Below, piece after piece: positions 1 to 6,663 of a stretch of 12,494 nt of DNA. Every line of letters starts with the position of its first letter. The stretch's first letter is position 1. The position numbers were made by a program, and so were the translations under genes. The notes under the pieces are model-generated. The model had not been told where the DNA came from. It did not search any database and was given only the letters and a program-made list of their open reading frames with translations. Source of the stretch: CALHAX01 sp038523655 (lineage in GTDB: Bacteria; Pseudomonadota; Alphaproteobacteria; Rhizobiales; CALHAX01); the NCBI GenBank assembly GCA_038523655.1, contig JBCBJG010000072.1, forward strand, positions 1 to 12,494, in the 5' to 3' direction.

Positions 1-126
1 ACCGAGGGAACGATGTTCAGGGTAGGTCGTCATCATCGTGATGCAGTGTCTTTCGTCCGCCTCGGCCCGCGCAAAACGACGTCACGCAAAGACCTTTTAA
101 AGAGCACCTGACCAGATCGAGCCCTG
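1..126. other. intergenic region upstream of fxsA
   Basis: No convincing gene is visible here. The reverse strand has an ATG at 36-34 (and another at 33-31) that stays open to the left edge for about 12 codons, so a leftward gene might begin here. In many alphaproteobacteria a Tim44-like membrane protein is divergent from fxsA at this spot. The short peptide does not show the hydrophobic start expected of that family, so I do not call it. The region probably carries the fxsA promoter, but no clear promoter motif could be picked out. Confidence 0.4.
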
Positions 127-750
127 ATGCCGTTTCTTCCGTTTCTGATCCTGATTTTGTTCATCAGCGTGCCACTGGCGGAGATTGCTGTCTTCATTGC
201 CGCTGGCGACGCGATTGGCATTCTCCCGACAATTCTCGCCGTCATCGTCACCGCAATCGTCGGCACATACCTGCTCCAACGCCAAGGCCTCTCGGCACTC
301 GCGCGCACCCGGTCTGACATGGACGCGGGTCGAGTCCCGATTGGCGGACTAATTGACGGCATTTATCTCCTGCTCGCCGGCGCGCTCCTTCTCACCCCGG
401 GCTTCATTACGGACGCGATCGGCTTTCTCCTCTTCGTGCCCCCGTTTCGTCGCGCGGTTGGCAAGTACGTCCTGTCGCGGCTCACACGCGGGGTGATCGT
501 CACGGAAACCGGTGGGCACCATCGCGAGCAACCCGGTGGACCAAGCCGATCTGGCACCGCGCGCAACCGAAAGCCAGGCGGTGCCGGCCCGATAATCGAC
601 GGGGACTACAGCCACGTTGACCCGGGCACGGAGCAACCGTCTGCGTCAGCGTCTGGTTCGACAAAGTCGTCCGCAGGTCCCGGCGCGGGTCGACCATCGG
701 GATGGACGACGCCGCCTGATGCGACACCTCGGGGTGATCGCTCCGCCTGA
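127..750 (+). CDS. fxsA: FxsA family membrane protein
   Basis: The 207-residue product matches the FxsA family: short cytoplasmic-membrane proteins named for an E. coli protein whose overproduction relieves exclusion of phage T7 by the F plasmid. The biochemical role is unknown. Hydrophobic segments lie at about residues 3-26, 30-50 and 76-107. The last carries the family's LLLTPGFITD signature followed by a basic FRR stretch. The ATG at 127 is chosen because the first membrane segment follows at once; a weak GAG precedes it. The family is usually about 130-170 residues. Here the last 75 or so form a polar tail rich in Gly, Ser, Pro and Thr, including PIIDGDYSHV, which resembles the short acidic motif often seen near the end of alphaproteobacterial members. 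Its place beside secB near the origin is conserved in the class. Family assignment is firm; function is not. Confidence 0.9.
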   Translation: MPFLPFLILILFISVPLAEIAVFIAAGDAIGILPTILAVIVTAIVGTYLLQRQGLSALARTRSDMDAGRVPIGGLIDGIYLLLAGALLLTPGFITDAIGFLLFVPPFRRAVGKYVLSRLTRGVIVTETGGHHREQPGGPSRSGTARNRKPGGAGPIIDGDYSHVDPGTEQPSASASGSTKSSAGPGAGRPSGWTTPPDATPRGDRSA

Positions 751-853
751 TCGGCACGCGGTGCCCGCTGCGTCGTTGCCGCCGCATAGCCTGCGTGATA
801 GCCAGCGCCGACCACAGACCCGCCACCCAATTTGCGCACGAGCCCATTTCCGA

Positions 854-1387
854 ATGAACGATACTCCGACCACGAAGACCAACGGCGACGGTGAAGCTGC
901 GGCGGCGAATGCGCAAGTTCAGGTTCTCGGCCAGTACGTGAAAGACCTGTCGTTTGAAAACCCGCGCGCGCCGCAGTCGCTGCAGGGCACCGGCGAGAAT
1001 CCGAAGATGCAGCTCGAAGTGAATGTCGGCGCACGCAAAGTTGCCGACGACGTTTACGAAAGCGCGATCACGCTGAACGCCAAGGCCACAGACAAAACCG
1101 GCCCGTTGTACGAACTCGAGGTGGAATACGGCGGCCTGCTGCGCGTCCAGAACCTACCGGACAACGCCCTGCAACCGGTCCTGTTCATCAACAGCCCGAC
1201 ACTCATCTTCCCGTTTCTGCGCCGGTTGGTCGCCGACGTGACACGCGAAGGTGGTTTCCCGCCGCTCATGCTTGACCCGGTGGATTTCGCCGCGCTCTAC
1301 GCTCAAAATATCAAGAAATCGCAGGAAGCGGGCATGAAGCATGCAGCCGCTTCGCCTGATAAAAACAGTAACAGCGACGCGAACTGA
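854..1387 (+). CDS. secB: protein-export chaperone SecB
   Basis: This encodes a 177-residue SecB. SecB is a cytosolic tetrameric chaperone that holds preproteins unfolded and delivers them to SecA at the SecYEG translocon. The core runs from about residue 21 (VQVLGQYVKDLSFENP) through the substrate-groove strands to GGFPPLMLDPVDFAALY near residues 136-152. These are hallmark SecB sequences. The C-terminal end is polar, as usual. The reading frame stays open upstream to about 617, but that extension overlaps fxsA out of frame and has no SecB similarity. The ATG at 854 gives the usual length, although no strong Shine-Dalgarno sequence precedes it. The gap to fxsA is about 100 bp. The gene converges on dnaQ. 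Assignment is very secure; the start is likely rather than certain. Confidence 0.96.
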   Translation: MNDTPTTKTNGDGEAAAANAQVQVLGQYVKDLSFENPRAPQSLQGTGENPKMQLEVNVGARKVADDVYESAITLNAKATDKTGPLYELEVEYGGLLRVQNLPDNALQPVLFINSPTLIFPFLRRLVADVTREGGFPPLMLDPVDFAALYAQNIKKSQEAGMKHAAASPDKNSNSDAN

Positions 1388-1424
1388 CAGGGTGTTGCTG
1401 CAGTCGATCCGCAGTAGCCGTCAG
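1384..1424. terminator. candidate hairpin between convergent secB and dnaQ
   Basis: The 33-bp gap between the two stop codons can fold as an RNA hairpin. GTTGCTGC (1394-1401) pairs with GCAGTAGC (1411-1418) over eight positions, two of them G-U wobbles, around a 9-nt loop. An outer pair, CTGAC (1384-1388) with GTCAG (1420-1424), covers both stop codons. No U-tract follows in either direction, so this is not a textbook intrinsic terminator. A bidirectional end for both transcripts is an inference from position and symmetry. Confidence 0.35.
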
Positions 1425-2116
1425 AGATAATCCCGCCAGATCGCGTTCTCACCCAGCGTGTCGACGAACGCCCGGTGCGCCGCCTCCTCATCCGTGCTGA
1501 GCGCATGCACCGGCCCTTGCGCTCGCCGGGCAGATTGGCTGGTACCGATCTCTCCGTCGGACCGCGATGCTGCGAGCGGAGACGCGGCAAGGTTGAGCGC
1601 CGCCTGATGCCCGCCGATCATCTCGAGATAGACTTCGGCGAGGATCTCGGAATCGAGCAGCGCCCCATGCAGCGTCCGCGACGAGTTATCGATCCCGTAT
1701 CGACGGCAGAGCGCGTCGAGACTGTTCGACCCACCGGGGTGTTTGCGCCGTGCCAGCGCGAGCGTATCGACGACGCGATCTTGTCCAAGAACCGGTAAGT
1801 CGAGGTTTCCCAGCTCATGATTCAGGAAATTGATATCGAAATTCGCGTTGTGCGCGATCAGGATCGCATCATCGATGAACTCTAGGAACGCCGCCGCGAT
1901 ATCGGCGAAGACCGGCTTGTCGGAGAGGAACGCGGTCGACAGACCGTGGATCCGAAACGCGTCGTCCGGCATATCCCGCTCGGGATTGATGTACTGGTGG
2001 TAGGTATTGCCGGTCGGGAAATGATCGCGCAGTTCGACACACCCAATTTCGACGACCCGGTCGCCCGTTTTGGGATCGAGCCCGGTCGTCTCGGTATCGA
2101 ACACGATTTCGCGCAT
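1421..2116 (-). CDS. dnaQ: DNA polymerase III epsilon subunit (3'-5' proofreading exonuclease)
   Basis: The 231-residue product is the DnaQ-type DEDDh exonuclease that removes misincorporated bases within the Pol III core. All acidic site motifs are visible: ExoI FDTETTG (D7, E9), ExoII AHNANFD (D94) and ExoIII with H150 and D155 in LHGALLDSE. A C-terminal part of about 60 residues would hold the tether that binds the polymerase alpha subunit. A GTG at 2161 overlapping the coaE stop would add 15 residues. I prefer the ATG at 2116 because it gives the canonical MREIVFDTETTGLD start and has AGAAGG about 10 nt upstream. The gene is the last of the leftward run from the origin and lies 41 bp after coaE. 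Function is firm. Confidence 0.96.
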   Translation of the reverse strand: MREIVFDTETTGLDPKTGDRVVEIGCVELRDHFPTGNTYHQYINPERDMPDDAFRIHGLSTAFLSDKPVFADIAAAFLEFIDDAILIAHNANFDINFLNHELGNLDLPVLGQDRVVDTLALARRKHPGGSNSLDALCRRYGIDNSSRTLHGALLDSEILAEVYLEMIGGHQAALNLAASPLAASRSDGEIGTSQSARRAQGPVHALSTDEEAAHRAFVDTLGENAIWRDYL

Positions 2117-2157
2117 CACCCAGGCACCTTCTGGCGAGAGAGGCGCGCGGCGATCGA

Positions 2158-2775
2158 TCACTTCTGCCAGTGAGACGCAAACGCTCCGCCCTCGCGCGCG
2201 GGAAGTTCGGCGAGGACCGTATCCAACTGCGCGATGGATGCCTCGATCGATCCGACAGTATCCACGACAAAATCCGCGCGCCGACGTTTCTCGCTGTCAT
2301 CCATCTGCTGACTGAGAATGTGGCTGAATTTTTCTTCCGTCATTCCCGGTCGTGCGAGGACCCGGCTTCGCTGCACATCGGCCGGCGCGGATACGAGGAT
2401 CACCACGTCCACACGTCCATCGAGACCCGTCTCAAACAACAGCGGCACTTCGAGCACCGCGAAGCGCGAATTATCCGAGTGTGCTGCTCGGAGGAAAACA
2501 GTCTGCTCGGCGCGCACGAGCGGATGGACGATTGCCTCCAGGCGCCGAAATGCCTCGGACTTTCCGCCGAGTGCTAACGCGAGCGCCTGACGGTCCACCA
2601 CGCCGTTTCGGGTGGTGCCGGGGAAGGCCTGCTCAACCGGCTTGACCGCGGCCCCGGCATAAAGCGCATGCACCGTCGCATCCGCGTCGAACACGGGAAT
2701 ACCGAGAGATCTGAGGTGCTTGGCTGCCGTCGACTTACCCATGCCGATCGACCCGGTGAGCCCAACGATCAGCAC
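2158..2775 (-). CDS. coaE: dephospho-CoA kinase
   Basis: The 205-residue product is CoaE, which phosphorylates the 3'-hydroxyl of dephospho-CoA using ATP, the last step of coenzyme A synthesis in the cytosol. The N-terminus carries the P-loop GSIGMGKST (residues 8-16), followed by FDADATVH with D30 and D32 in the substrate region. Later come VLEVPLLFETGLD and a lid segment around RVLARPGMTEEKF. The start is a GTG at 2775 inside the end of aroE (7-nt overlap), with GGAG eight nt upstream. No better start exists because the P-loop begins seven residues later. Length is normal for the family. Overlap with aroE implies translational coupling. Confidence 0.95.
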   Translation of the reverse strand: MLIVGLTGSIGMGKSTAAKHLRSLGIPVFDADATVHALYAGAAVKPVEQAFPGTTRNGVVDRQALALALGGKSEAFRRLEAIVHPLVRAEQTVFLRAAHSDNSRFAVLEVPLLFETGLDGRVDVVILVSAPADVQRSRVLARPGMTEEKFSHILSQQMDDSEKRRRADFVVDTVGSIEASIAQLDTVLAELPAREGGAFASHWQK

Positions 2776-3623
2776 GACGAACGCTCCAGATCCGCTTCAA
2801 CCAGGCGACGGAGTTCGGGCGTCACCTCCGGGCGAACACCGAACCAGAGTTCGAACCCGTCGACTGCTTGATGCAGCAGCATGCCGAGCCCGTCGACGAC
2901 CCGCAGCCCCTGTGCCCGCCCGGCGCGAAGCAATGCCGTCTCTAGCGGCGCGTAGACGATATCGGCCACGACCGCATGATCAGGAAGACGCTCAATCGGA
3001 CATTCGAGTGCCGGTGCCCCCGTCATCCCGAGGCTCGTTGTATTGATCAGGATGTCTGTTTCCGGGAGCACCGCCGCGAGCCGATCGAACGGCCAAACGT
3101 CGACGGATTGCGCAAAATCATTGGCGAGCTGTTGTGCCCGCTGAGCTGAGCGGTTGACGATCCGCATGCTGGAGACACTACTCTCCAACAAACCGAAGAT
3201 GATCGCCCGTGCCGCCCCGCCCGCACCGATCACCGTCGCGCGACAACCTTGCGGATTAAAATCCGGCACCGAGGCGCGGAGGTGGTGCATGAACCCGCTC
3301 GCGTCCGTGTTCGTCGCGCGCAGCACCCCATCATCACGCCAGATCGTATTCGCCGCACCGATTGCCCGGGCGACCGGCATCACCTCATCGACATGCGTCA
3401 TCGCCGTGACCTTGTGGGGAACGGTGACGTTGCATCCCCGCCAGTCGCCAGCCCGGATCTCACCGAAGAAGTCGCCGACCGCTTCGTCCCGGACTTCTCG
3501 CGCCTCATACGCACCATCAATGCCGTGTTTCGCCAGCCAGTATCCGTGAATAAGCGGCGAACGAGATTGCCCGATCGGCGACCCGATCACCGCTGCGCGC
3601 GGCCGATCACCCGTGCCGCTCAT
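2769..3623 (-). CDS. aroE: shikimate dehydrogenase (NADP+)
   Basis: The 284-residue product is AroE, which reduces 3-dehydroshikimate to shikimate with NADPH in the aromatic amino-acid pathway. Substrate residues are visible: S20 and S22 in GQSRSP, catalytic K71 in NVTVPHK, N92, D107 in ATNTDASG, and Q252 in GMLLHQAV. The NADP fold has the glycine loop GAGGAARA (133-140) and NRS (157-159), the usual 2'-phosphate binding site. The frame is open about 85 codons further upstream, but that part lies over maf and is not AroE-like. The ATG at 3623 overlaps the maf stop as ATGA and has GGAG seven nt upstream. Length is typical. Very secure. Confidence 0.96.
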   Translation of the reverse strand: MSGTGDRPRAAVIGSPIGQSRSPLIHGYWLAKHGIDGAYEAREVRDEAVGDFFGEIRAGDWRGCNVTVPHKVTAMTHVDEVMPVARAIGAANTIWRDDGVLRATNTDASGFMHHLRASVPDFNPQGCRATVIGAGGAARAIIFGLLESSVSSMRIVNRSAQRAQQLANDFAQSVDVWPFDRLAAVLPETDILINTTSLGMTGAPALECPIERLPDHAVVADIVYAPLETALLRAGRAQGLRVVDGLGMLLHQAVDGFELWFGVRPEVTPELRRLVEADLERSSC

Positions 3624-4234
3624 GCGATCGCTCCAATATCCCGAAGCTGGTTGAGCAGCGGCAACAGCGGCATCCCGAGAATCGTGAAATAACTTCCCTC
3701 GATCTTGTTGAAGAGATGCACGCCGAGCCCTTCGAGCTGGTAAGCGCCAACAGAGGTGCAAACCTCCGGCCCGGCCGCAGCAAGGTGCCGACCAAGCCAC
3801 TCCGGAGAGAAGTCCCGCATCGTCATGTGCGCGACGTCGACATGCGACCAGATCACCTCCCCGCCGCGCGCAAGACAAACGGCACAGTTGAGCGTGTGGG
3901 TTTTGCCCCGAAGTGCGAGGAGCGTATCTCGCGCGCCGTCCATGTCCGCCGGCTTAGTAAATATCCGATCGTCGAGCGCGAGGATCTGATCGCCGCCGAT
4001 CACGAGCGCATCCGGCCGCGCTGCGCTCACCGTCTCCGCTTTCCCCCGCGCCAACACTTCCGCCACGTCTCCGGGCGCGAGATCGGCATCGCCCATGGCG
4101 CTGCGGGCAGCATCTTCATCGAACTCCGAGACGACGACCTCGAATGGGACCCCCGCACTAGTGAGCATCATGCGCCGGGTCGCACTGCCGGACGCGAGAA
4201 CGATCGAGGACGCAGCCGCGCCGTTCGTTGCCAT
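3620..4234 (-). CDS. maf: Maf-family nucleoside triphosphate pyrophosphatase
   Basis: The 204-residue product belongs to the Maf/YceF/YhdE family of house-cleaning enzymes that hydrolyse non-canonical or modified nucleotides to monophosphates and pyrophosphate. Visible hallmarks are LASGSATRR near the N-terminus, VSEFDED with its acidic cluster, IGGDQ with the catalytic Asp, FTKP, and the C-terminal EGLGVHLFNKIEGS. The IGGDQ and GVHLF patterns look closer to the YceF (m7GTP) branch than to the YhdE (dTTP/UTP) branch, which usually has a GADT motif; this substrate guess is inference. The ATG at 4234 shares its A with the ppsR stop (TGATG) and has GGAG seven nt upstream. A GTG one codon earlier (4237) is the alternative. 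The gene is coupled to ppsR and aroE by overlaps. Confidence 0.92.
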   Translation of the reverse strand: MATNGAAASSIVLASGSATRRMMLTSAGVPFEVVVSEFDEDAARSAMGDADLAPGDVAEVLARGKAETVSAARPDALVIGGDQILALDDRIFTKPADMDGARDTLLALRGKTHTLNCAVCLARGGEVIWSHVDVAHMTMRDFSPEWLGRHLAAAGPEVCTSVGAYQLEGLGVHLFNKIEGSYFTILGMPLLPLLNQLRDIGAIA

Positions 4235-5127
4235 CACGCCACTCCACCGCGTGCACTCGGCGGCGCGTCGTCTCGATCGGCGTAAAGCTGCAGAATTGCT
4301 GCGGCTGTCTCCTCAATCGAGCGTCGTGTCACGTCGATCACCGGCCATCCATGCCGCGCGCAAAGTTTACGAGACTCCGAAATCTCGCGGGCGATTTTCT
4401 CCTTGTCCACGTAGCTCTCGAGATCCTTGTCGGCGAGGGTCAGGACTCTGTTGCGCCGGATCTGCGAGATCCGCTCTGCACTCGCGACCAGTCCGACGAC
4501 GAATGCGCTCGTCGGTTGCTGCAGCCGAGGATCGAGCGAAATGCCTGGCACCAACGGCACGTTCGCCGTCTTCAGTCCGCGGTTCGCGAGATAGATTGAG
4601 GTCGGCGTCTTAGAGGTCCGGCTGATCCCGAGGATGATAATATCGGCGTCGTCCAACACCTCGGGCAGCGCGCCATCATCGTGCGCCATCGAAAAGTTAA
4701 GTGCATCGATCCGACGGAAGTACTCGGCGTCGAGCACATGCTGCGCGCCGGCCTGCCCGCGCTGCGGCAGCCCGAGATAGCTCGAGAACACCTCCGTCAC
4801 GGGTTTGAGCACGGCGACACAGGGCAAGTTCAGACCGCGACACTCCTCCTCGAGGAACGACGCAATATCCTGATTGACCATCGTGTAAAGCACGATCCCC
4901 GGCGCTTCCCGAACCTCGTCGAGTACACGGCGCATTTGCCGCTCGGAACGGACGAGCGCATGCACATGCTCGATCGCGCGCTTGTCTTCGTATTGGACTG
5001 CCGCGGCCTTCGCGAGCGTCGTCAGCGTCTCACCGGTCGAATCCGAGACGAGATGCACGTGAAAATAGCTTTTTGCGTCGGTGGATGATTGCGGCCCAGG
5101 CCGTGCACAATCATCCCCGTTCTCCAC
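4234..5127 (-). CDS. ppsR: pyruvate, phosphate dikinase / PEP synthase regulatory protein (DUF299)
   Basis: This is a DUF299 kinase-pyrophosphorylase. Known members switch PEP synthase or pyruvate phosphate dikinase off by ADP-dependent threonine phosphorylation and on by Pi-dependent dephosphorylation, controlling PEP-pyruvate flux. Evidence is the HLVSDSTGET block near the N-terminus, LKPVTEVFSSYLG in the middle, and the P-loop GISRTSKTPTS (about residues 167-177 of the short form). The start is uncertain. The frame is open to a GTG at 5190 (318 residues), with further GTGs at 5178 (GGAG four nt upstream), 5169 and 5127. The residues before the first conserved block look non-conserved. I chose 5127 (297 residues), which is nearer the family length. 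It is the first gene left of the putative origin, and its 5' end overlaps DnaA-box-like sites. Which enzyme it regulates cannot be told from this window. Confidence 0.9.
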   Translation of the reverse strand: MENGDDCARPGPQSSTDAKSYFHVHLVSDSTGETLTTLAKAAAVQYEDKRAIEHVHALVRSERQMRRVLDEVREAPGIVLYTMVNQDIASFLEEECRGLNLPCVAVLKPVTEVFSSYLGLPQRGQAGAQHVLDAEYFRRIDALNFSMAHDDGALPEVLDDADIIILGISRTSKTPTSIYLANRGLKTANVPLVPGISLDPRLQQPTSAFVVGLVASAERISQIRRNRVLTLADKDLESYVDKEKIAREISESRKLCARHGWPVIDVTRRSIEETAAAILQLYADRDDAPPSARGGVA

Positions 5128-5128
5128 A
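5120..5128 (+). promoter_or_regulatory. DnaA-box-like site 1
   Basis: TTCTCCACA differs from the consensus TTATCCACA at one position. It overlaps the candidate GTG start of ppsR at 5127, so binding of DnaA could also affect ppsR expression. That link is inference. Confidence 0.5.
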
Positions 5129-5182
5129 GCGGACCGGCCCGACCGCCCATGGCCCCCGACTTGTCCCACTCGGTTCACACAT

Positions 5183-5191
5183 TGCTCCACA
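5183..5191 (+). promoter_or_regulatory. DnaA-box-like site 2 (weak)
   Basis: TGCTCCACA has two differences from TTATCCACA but only one from TGATCCACA, the G-box type described at the Caulobacter origin. It is in the same orientation as the other sites. A weak match on its own. Confidence 0.4.
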
Positions 5192-5211
5192 CAGTCTTTC
5201 GATCCGCGCAG

Positions 5212-5220
5212 TTATGCCCA
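5212..5220 (+). promoter_or_regulatory. DnaA-box-like site 3 (weak)
   Basis: TTATGCCCA has two differences from TTATCCACA and one from the relaxed form TTWTNCACA. It lies between sites 2 and 4 in the same orientation. A weak match on its own. Confidence 0.35.
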
Positions 5221-5271
5221 GCCCGACCGCCGCCGTCACCCGTCCAACGCCTTTCAACAAGTCCGCACAGG

Positions 5272-5280
5272 TTATCCACC
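5272..5280 (+). promoter_or_regulatory. DnaA-box-like site 4 (best match)
   Basis: TTATCCACC differs from TTATCCACA only at the last base. It is the strongest DnaA-box candidate in the window and sits centrally in the ppsR-hemE spacer. Confidence 0.6.
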
Positions 5281-5479
5281 CCGTCTCCGACGAGAACCAT
5301 ACATCCCGACCATCAAGCGGACCGCGGCTGCCTCTTGAAAGGCTGGGTCCAGATCGAAGGACCGCAACATCTAGTGCGCCTCGCGCAACATCGACCACGC
5401 GTCGATCACACAACCGAAACGGCCGGCGAAGGGCGGAGGAAACTGTGGTGATGTCCCTGAATGTTCGATATCCCCCGCC

Positions 5480-5526
5480 TAACAACAATCAACAACAACC
5501 AAAGTTCTCTTTCTCTTTTTAGAGAG
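5480..5526. other. AT-rich tract, candidate DNA unwinding element / hemE promoter region
   Basis: About 68% of these 47 bases are A or T in an otherwise GC-rich window. The left part is a near-perfect 10-bp tandem repeat (AACAACAATC at 5481-5490, AACAACAACC at 5491-5500), with A on one strand and T on the other. The right part is a pyrimidine run ending in a small inverted repeat, TCTCT-TTTT-AGAGA (5512-5525). It ends 56 bp before the hemE start. It could be the melting region of the origin, the hemE promoter, or both. In Caulobacter a hemE promoter lies within the origin. Confidence 0.5.
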
Positions 5527-5581
5527 GGACGGCGACCCAACGGGAAAAACCGCCGGCCTCACCCATCGAGCACCGAGCTGC

Positions 5582-6655
5582 ATGACGTCCTTCACGCCTT
5601 CTGAAAGTCGCTTCCATCAGACGCTAAGCCACGGTCGCACCGACGGTCCACCACCGATTTGGCTGATGCGCCAGGCCGGACGCTATTTGCCGGAATACCG
5701 GGCAACGCGGGAGCAGGCCGGCGGATTTCTCGACCTCTGTTACAAGCCGGAACTCGCGTGCGAGGTCACCCTGCAACCGATCCGGCGCTACGCGTTCGAT
5801 GCGTCGATCCTGTTCGCCGACATCCTGATCGTCCCTGACGCGCTAGGTCAGAAAACCTGGTTCGAACCCGGCGAAGGCCCGCGGCTCGAACCAGTCAAAA
5901 CACGAGACGACATCGCCGCCCTATCGGTCGAGGAAACCACCGAAAAATTTGCATCAATCTGCGAAAGCGTCCGTCTCATTCGCGCGGCGCTCCCGCAGTC
6001 GACAGCTCTCATTGGTTTCTGCGGCGCACCCTGGACTGTCGCGACCTACAGCGTCGGCGGTCGAGGCAGCCCGGATCAAGCTGCGGCGCGGACCCTCGCT
6101 TTCGACGAGCCGGAGACGATGCAGGCCTTGATCGACACCCTTGTCGACGCATCGATCCGCTATCTGAACGGTCAGATCGACGCCGGGGCCGATACAGTCC
6201 AGATTTTTGACACCTGGGCCGGCAGCCTGCCGGACGACCAGTTCGAGCGGTGGTCGATTGCACCCACCAAAGCCATCGTCGACGGCGTGCGTGCGCACCG
6301 CAGCGACGTGCCGATCATCGGCTTCCCCCGACAGGCCGGCACGAAGCTCGCCCGCTACGTCGAAGCGACCGGCGTCGACGGCGTCGGCTGCGATACGACC
6401 ACCGTCCTCGCGCATGCTGTACGGGATATCGATCCCGACATCACGCTCCAGGGAAACCTGGATCCGCTTCTGCTGGTTGCCGGCGGAGACGCGATGCACC
6501 GTCGGATCGATGATATCCTCGCTGCGACACGCGACCGACGCTTCATCTTCAACCTTGGGCACGGCATCGTCCCGCAGACGCCGCCGGAGCATGTCGCCGA
6601 GCTGGTTGCGCATGTCCGTGGCGAAGCGCTGCCGACCCAGGCCGATAACGGATAG
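5582..6655 (+). CDS. hemE: uroporphyrinogen decarboxylase
   Basis: The 357-residue product is HemE, the cytosolic enzyme that removes four acetate carboxyls from uroporphyrinogen III to give coproporphyrinogen III in haem and tetrapyrrole synthesis. Both family signatures are present: PIWLMRQAGRYLPEYR at residues 25-40 (R30 and R34 contact substrate) and GFCGAPWTVATYSVGG in the middle. ILFADIL holds the catalytic Asp (D80), and NLGHGI holds the conserved His (H327). Length is normal. The ATG at 5582 gives the standard N-terminus, with only a weak GAG upstream. It is the first gene right of the putative origin and is followed eight bp later by hemJ, so the two are probably co-transcribed. Very secure. 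Confidence 0.97.
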   Translation: MTSFTPSESRFHQTLSHGRTDGPPPIWLMRQAGRYLPEYRATREQAGGFLDLCYKPELACEVTLQPIRRYAFDASILFADILIVPDALGQKTWFEPGEGPRLEPVKTRDDIAALSVEETTEKFASICESVRLIRAALPQSTALIGFCGAPWTVATYSVGGRGSPDQAAARTLAFDEPETMQALIDTLVDASIRYLNGQIDAGADTVQIFDTWAGSLPDDQFERWSIAPTKAIVDGVRAHRSDVPIIGFPRQAGTKLARYVEATGVDGVGCDTTTVLAHAVRDIDPDITLQGNLDPLLLVAGGDAMHRRIDDILAATRDRRFIFNLGHGIVPQTPPEHVAELVAHVRGEALPTQADNG

Positions 6656-6663
6656 CGGGTGAC

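Larger units (their letters stand above)
5120..5581. other. oriC: putative chromosomal replication origin (oriC)
   Basis: This spacer of about 450 bp separates leftward ppsR from rightward hemE and holds no credible gene. It contains four DnaA-box-like 9-mers on the plus strand (5120, 5183, 5212 and 5272). An AT-rich tract at 5480-5526, about one-third GC, could serve as the unwinding element. Genes on each side mostly read away from it, as expected for leading-strand bias. In Caulobacter crescentus and Rickettsia the origin is next to hemE with the same left-hand neighbours. A perfect parS site about 7 kb to the right supports an origin-proximal position. No full CtrA site (TTAA-N7-TTAA) and no GANTC site was found by eye. 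The boxes are individually imperfect. The call is inference from context plus motifs and has not been tested by skew analysis or experiment. Confidence 0.75.

Noticed and set aside
1..36. Possible start of a leftward gene (Tim44-like by synteny)
   Set aside because: Only about 12 codons are visible and the peptide lacks the hydrophobic N-terminus expected of that family.
5053..5068. Second parS-like sequence around CACGTGAAA in ppsR
   Set aside because: Only about 11 of 16 positions match, the palindrome is broken, and it encodes the conserved HVHLVSD region of ppsR.
5272..5300. DnaA-trio unwinding motif next to the best DnaA box
   Set aside because: The bases after the box are GC-rich and show no repeated TAG-like triplets.
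5073..5522. Overlapping open frames of 85-149 codons across the ppsR-hemE spacer
   Set aside because: All are rich in Pro, Arg and Ser, lack recognisable domains and overlap each other; the spacer is better explained as an origin.
5100..5581. CtrA full sites (TTAA-N7-TTAA), GANTC sites and an IHF site in the origin spacer
   Set aside because: Scanning by eye found no TTAA pair and no GANTC; the best IHF-like match near 5487 lacks the TTR half.
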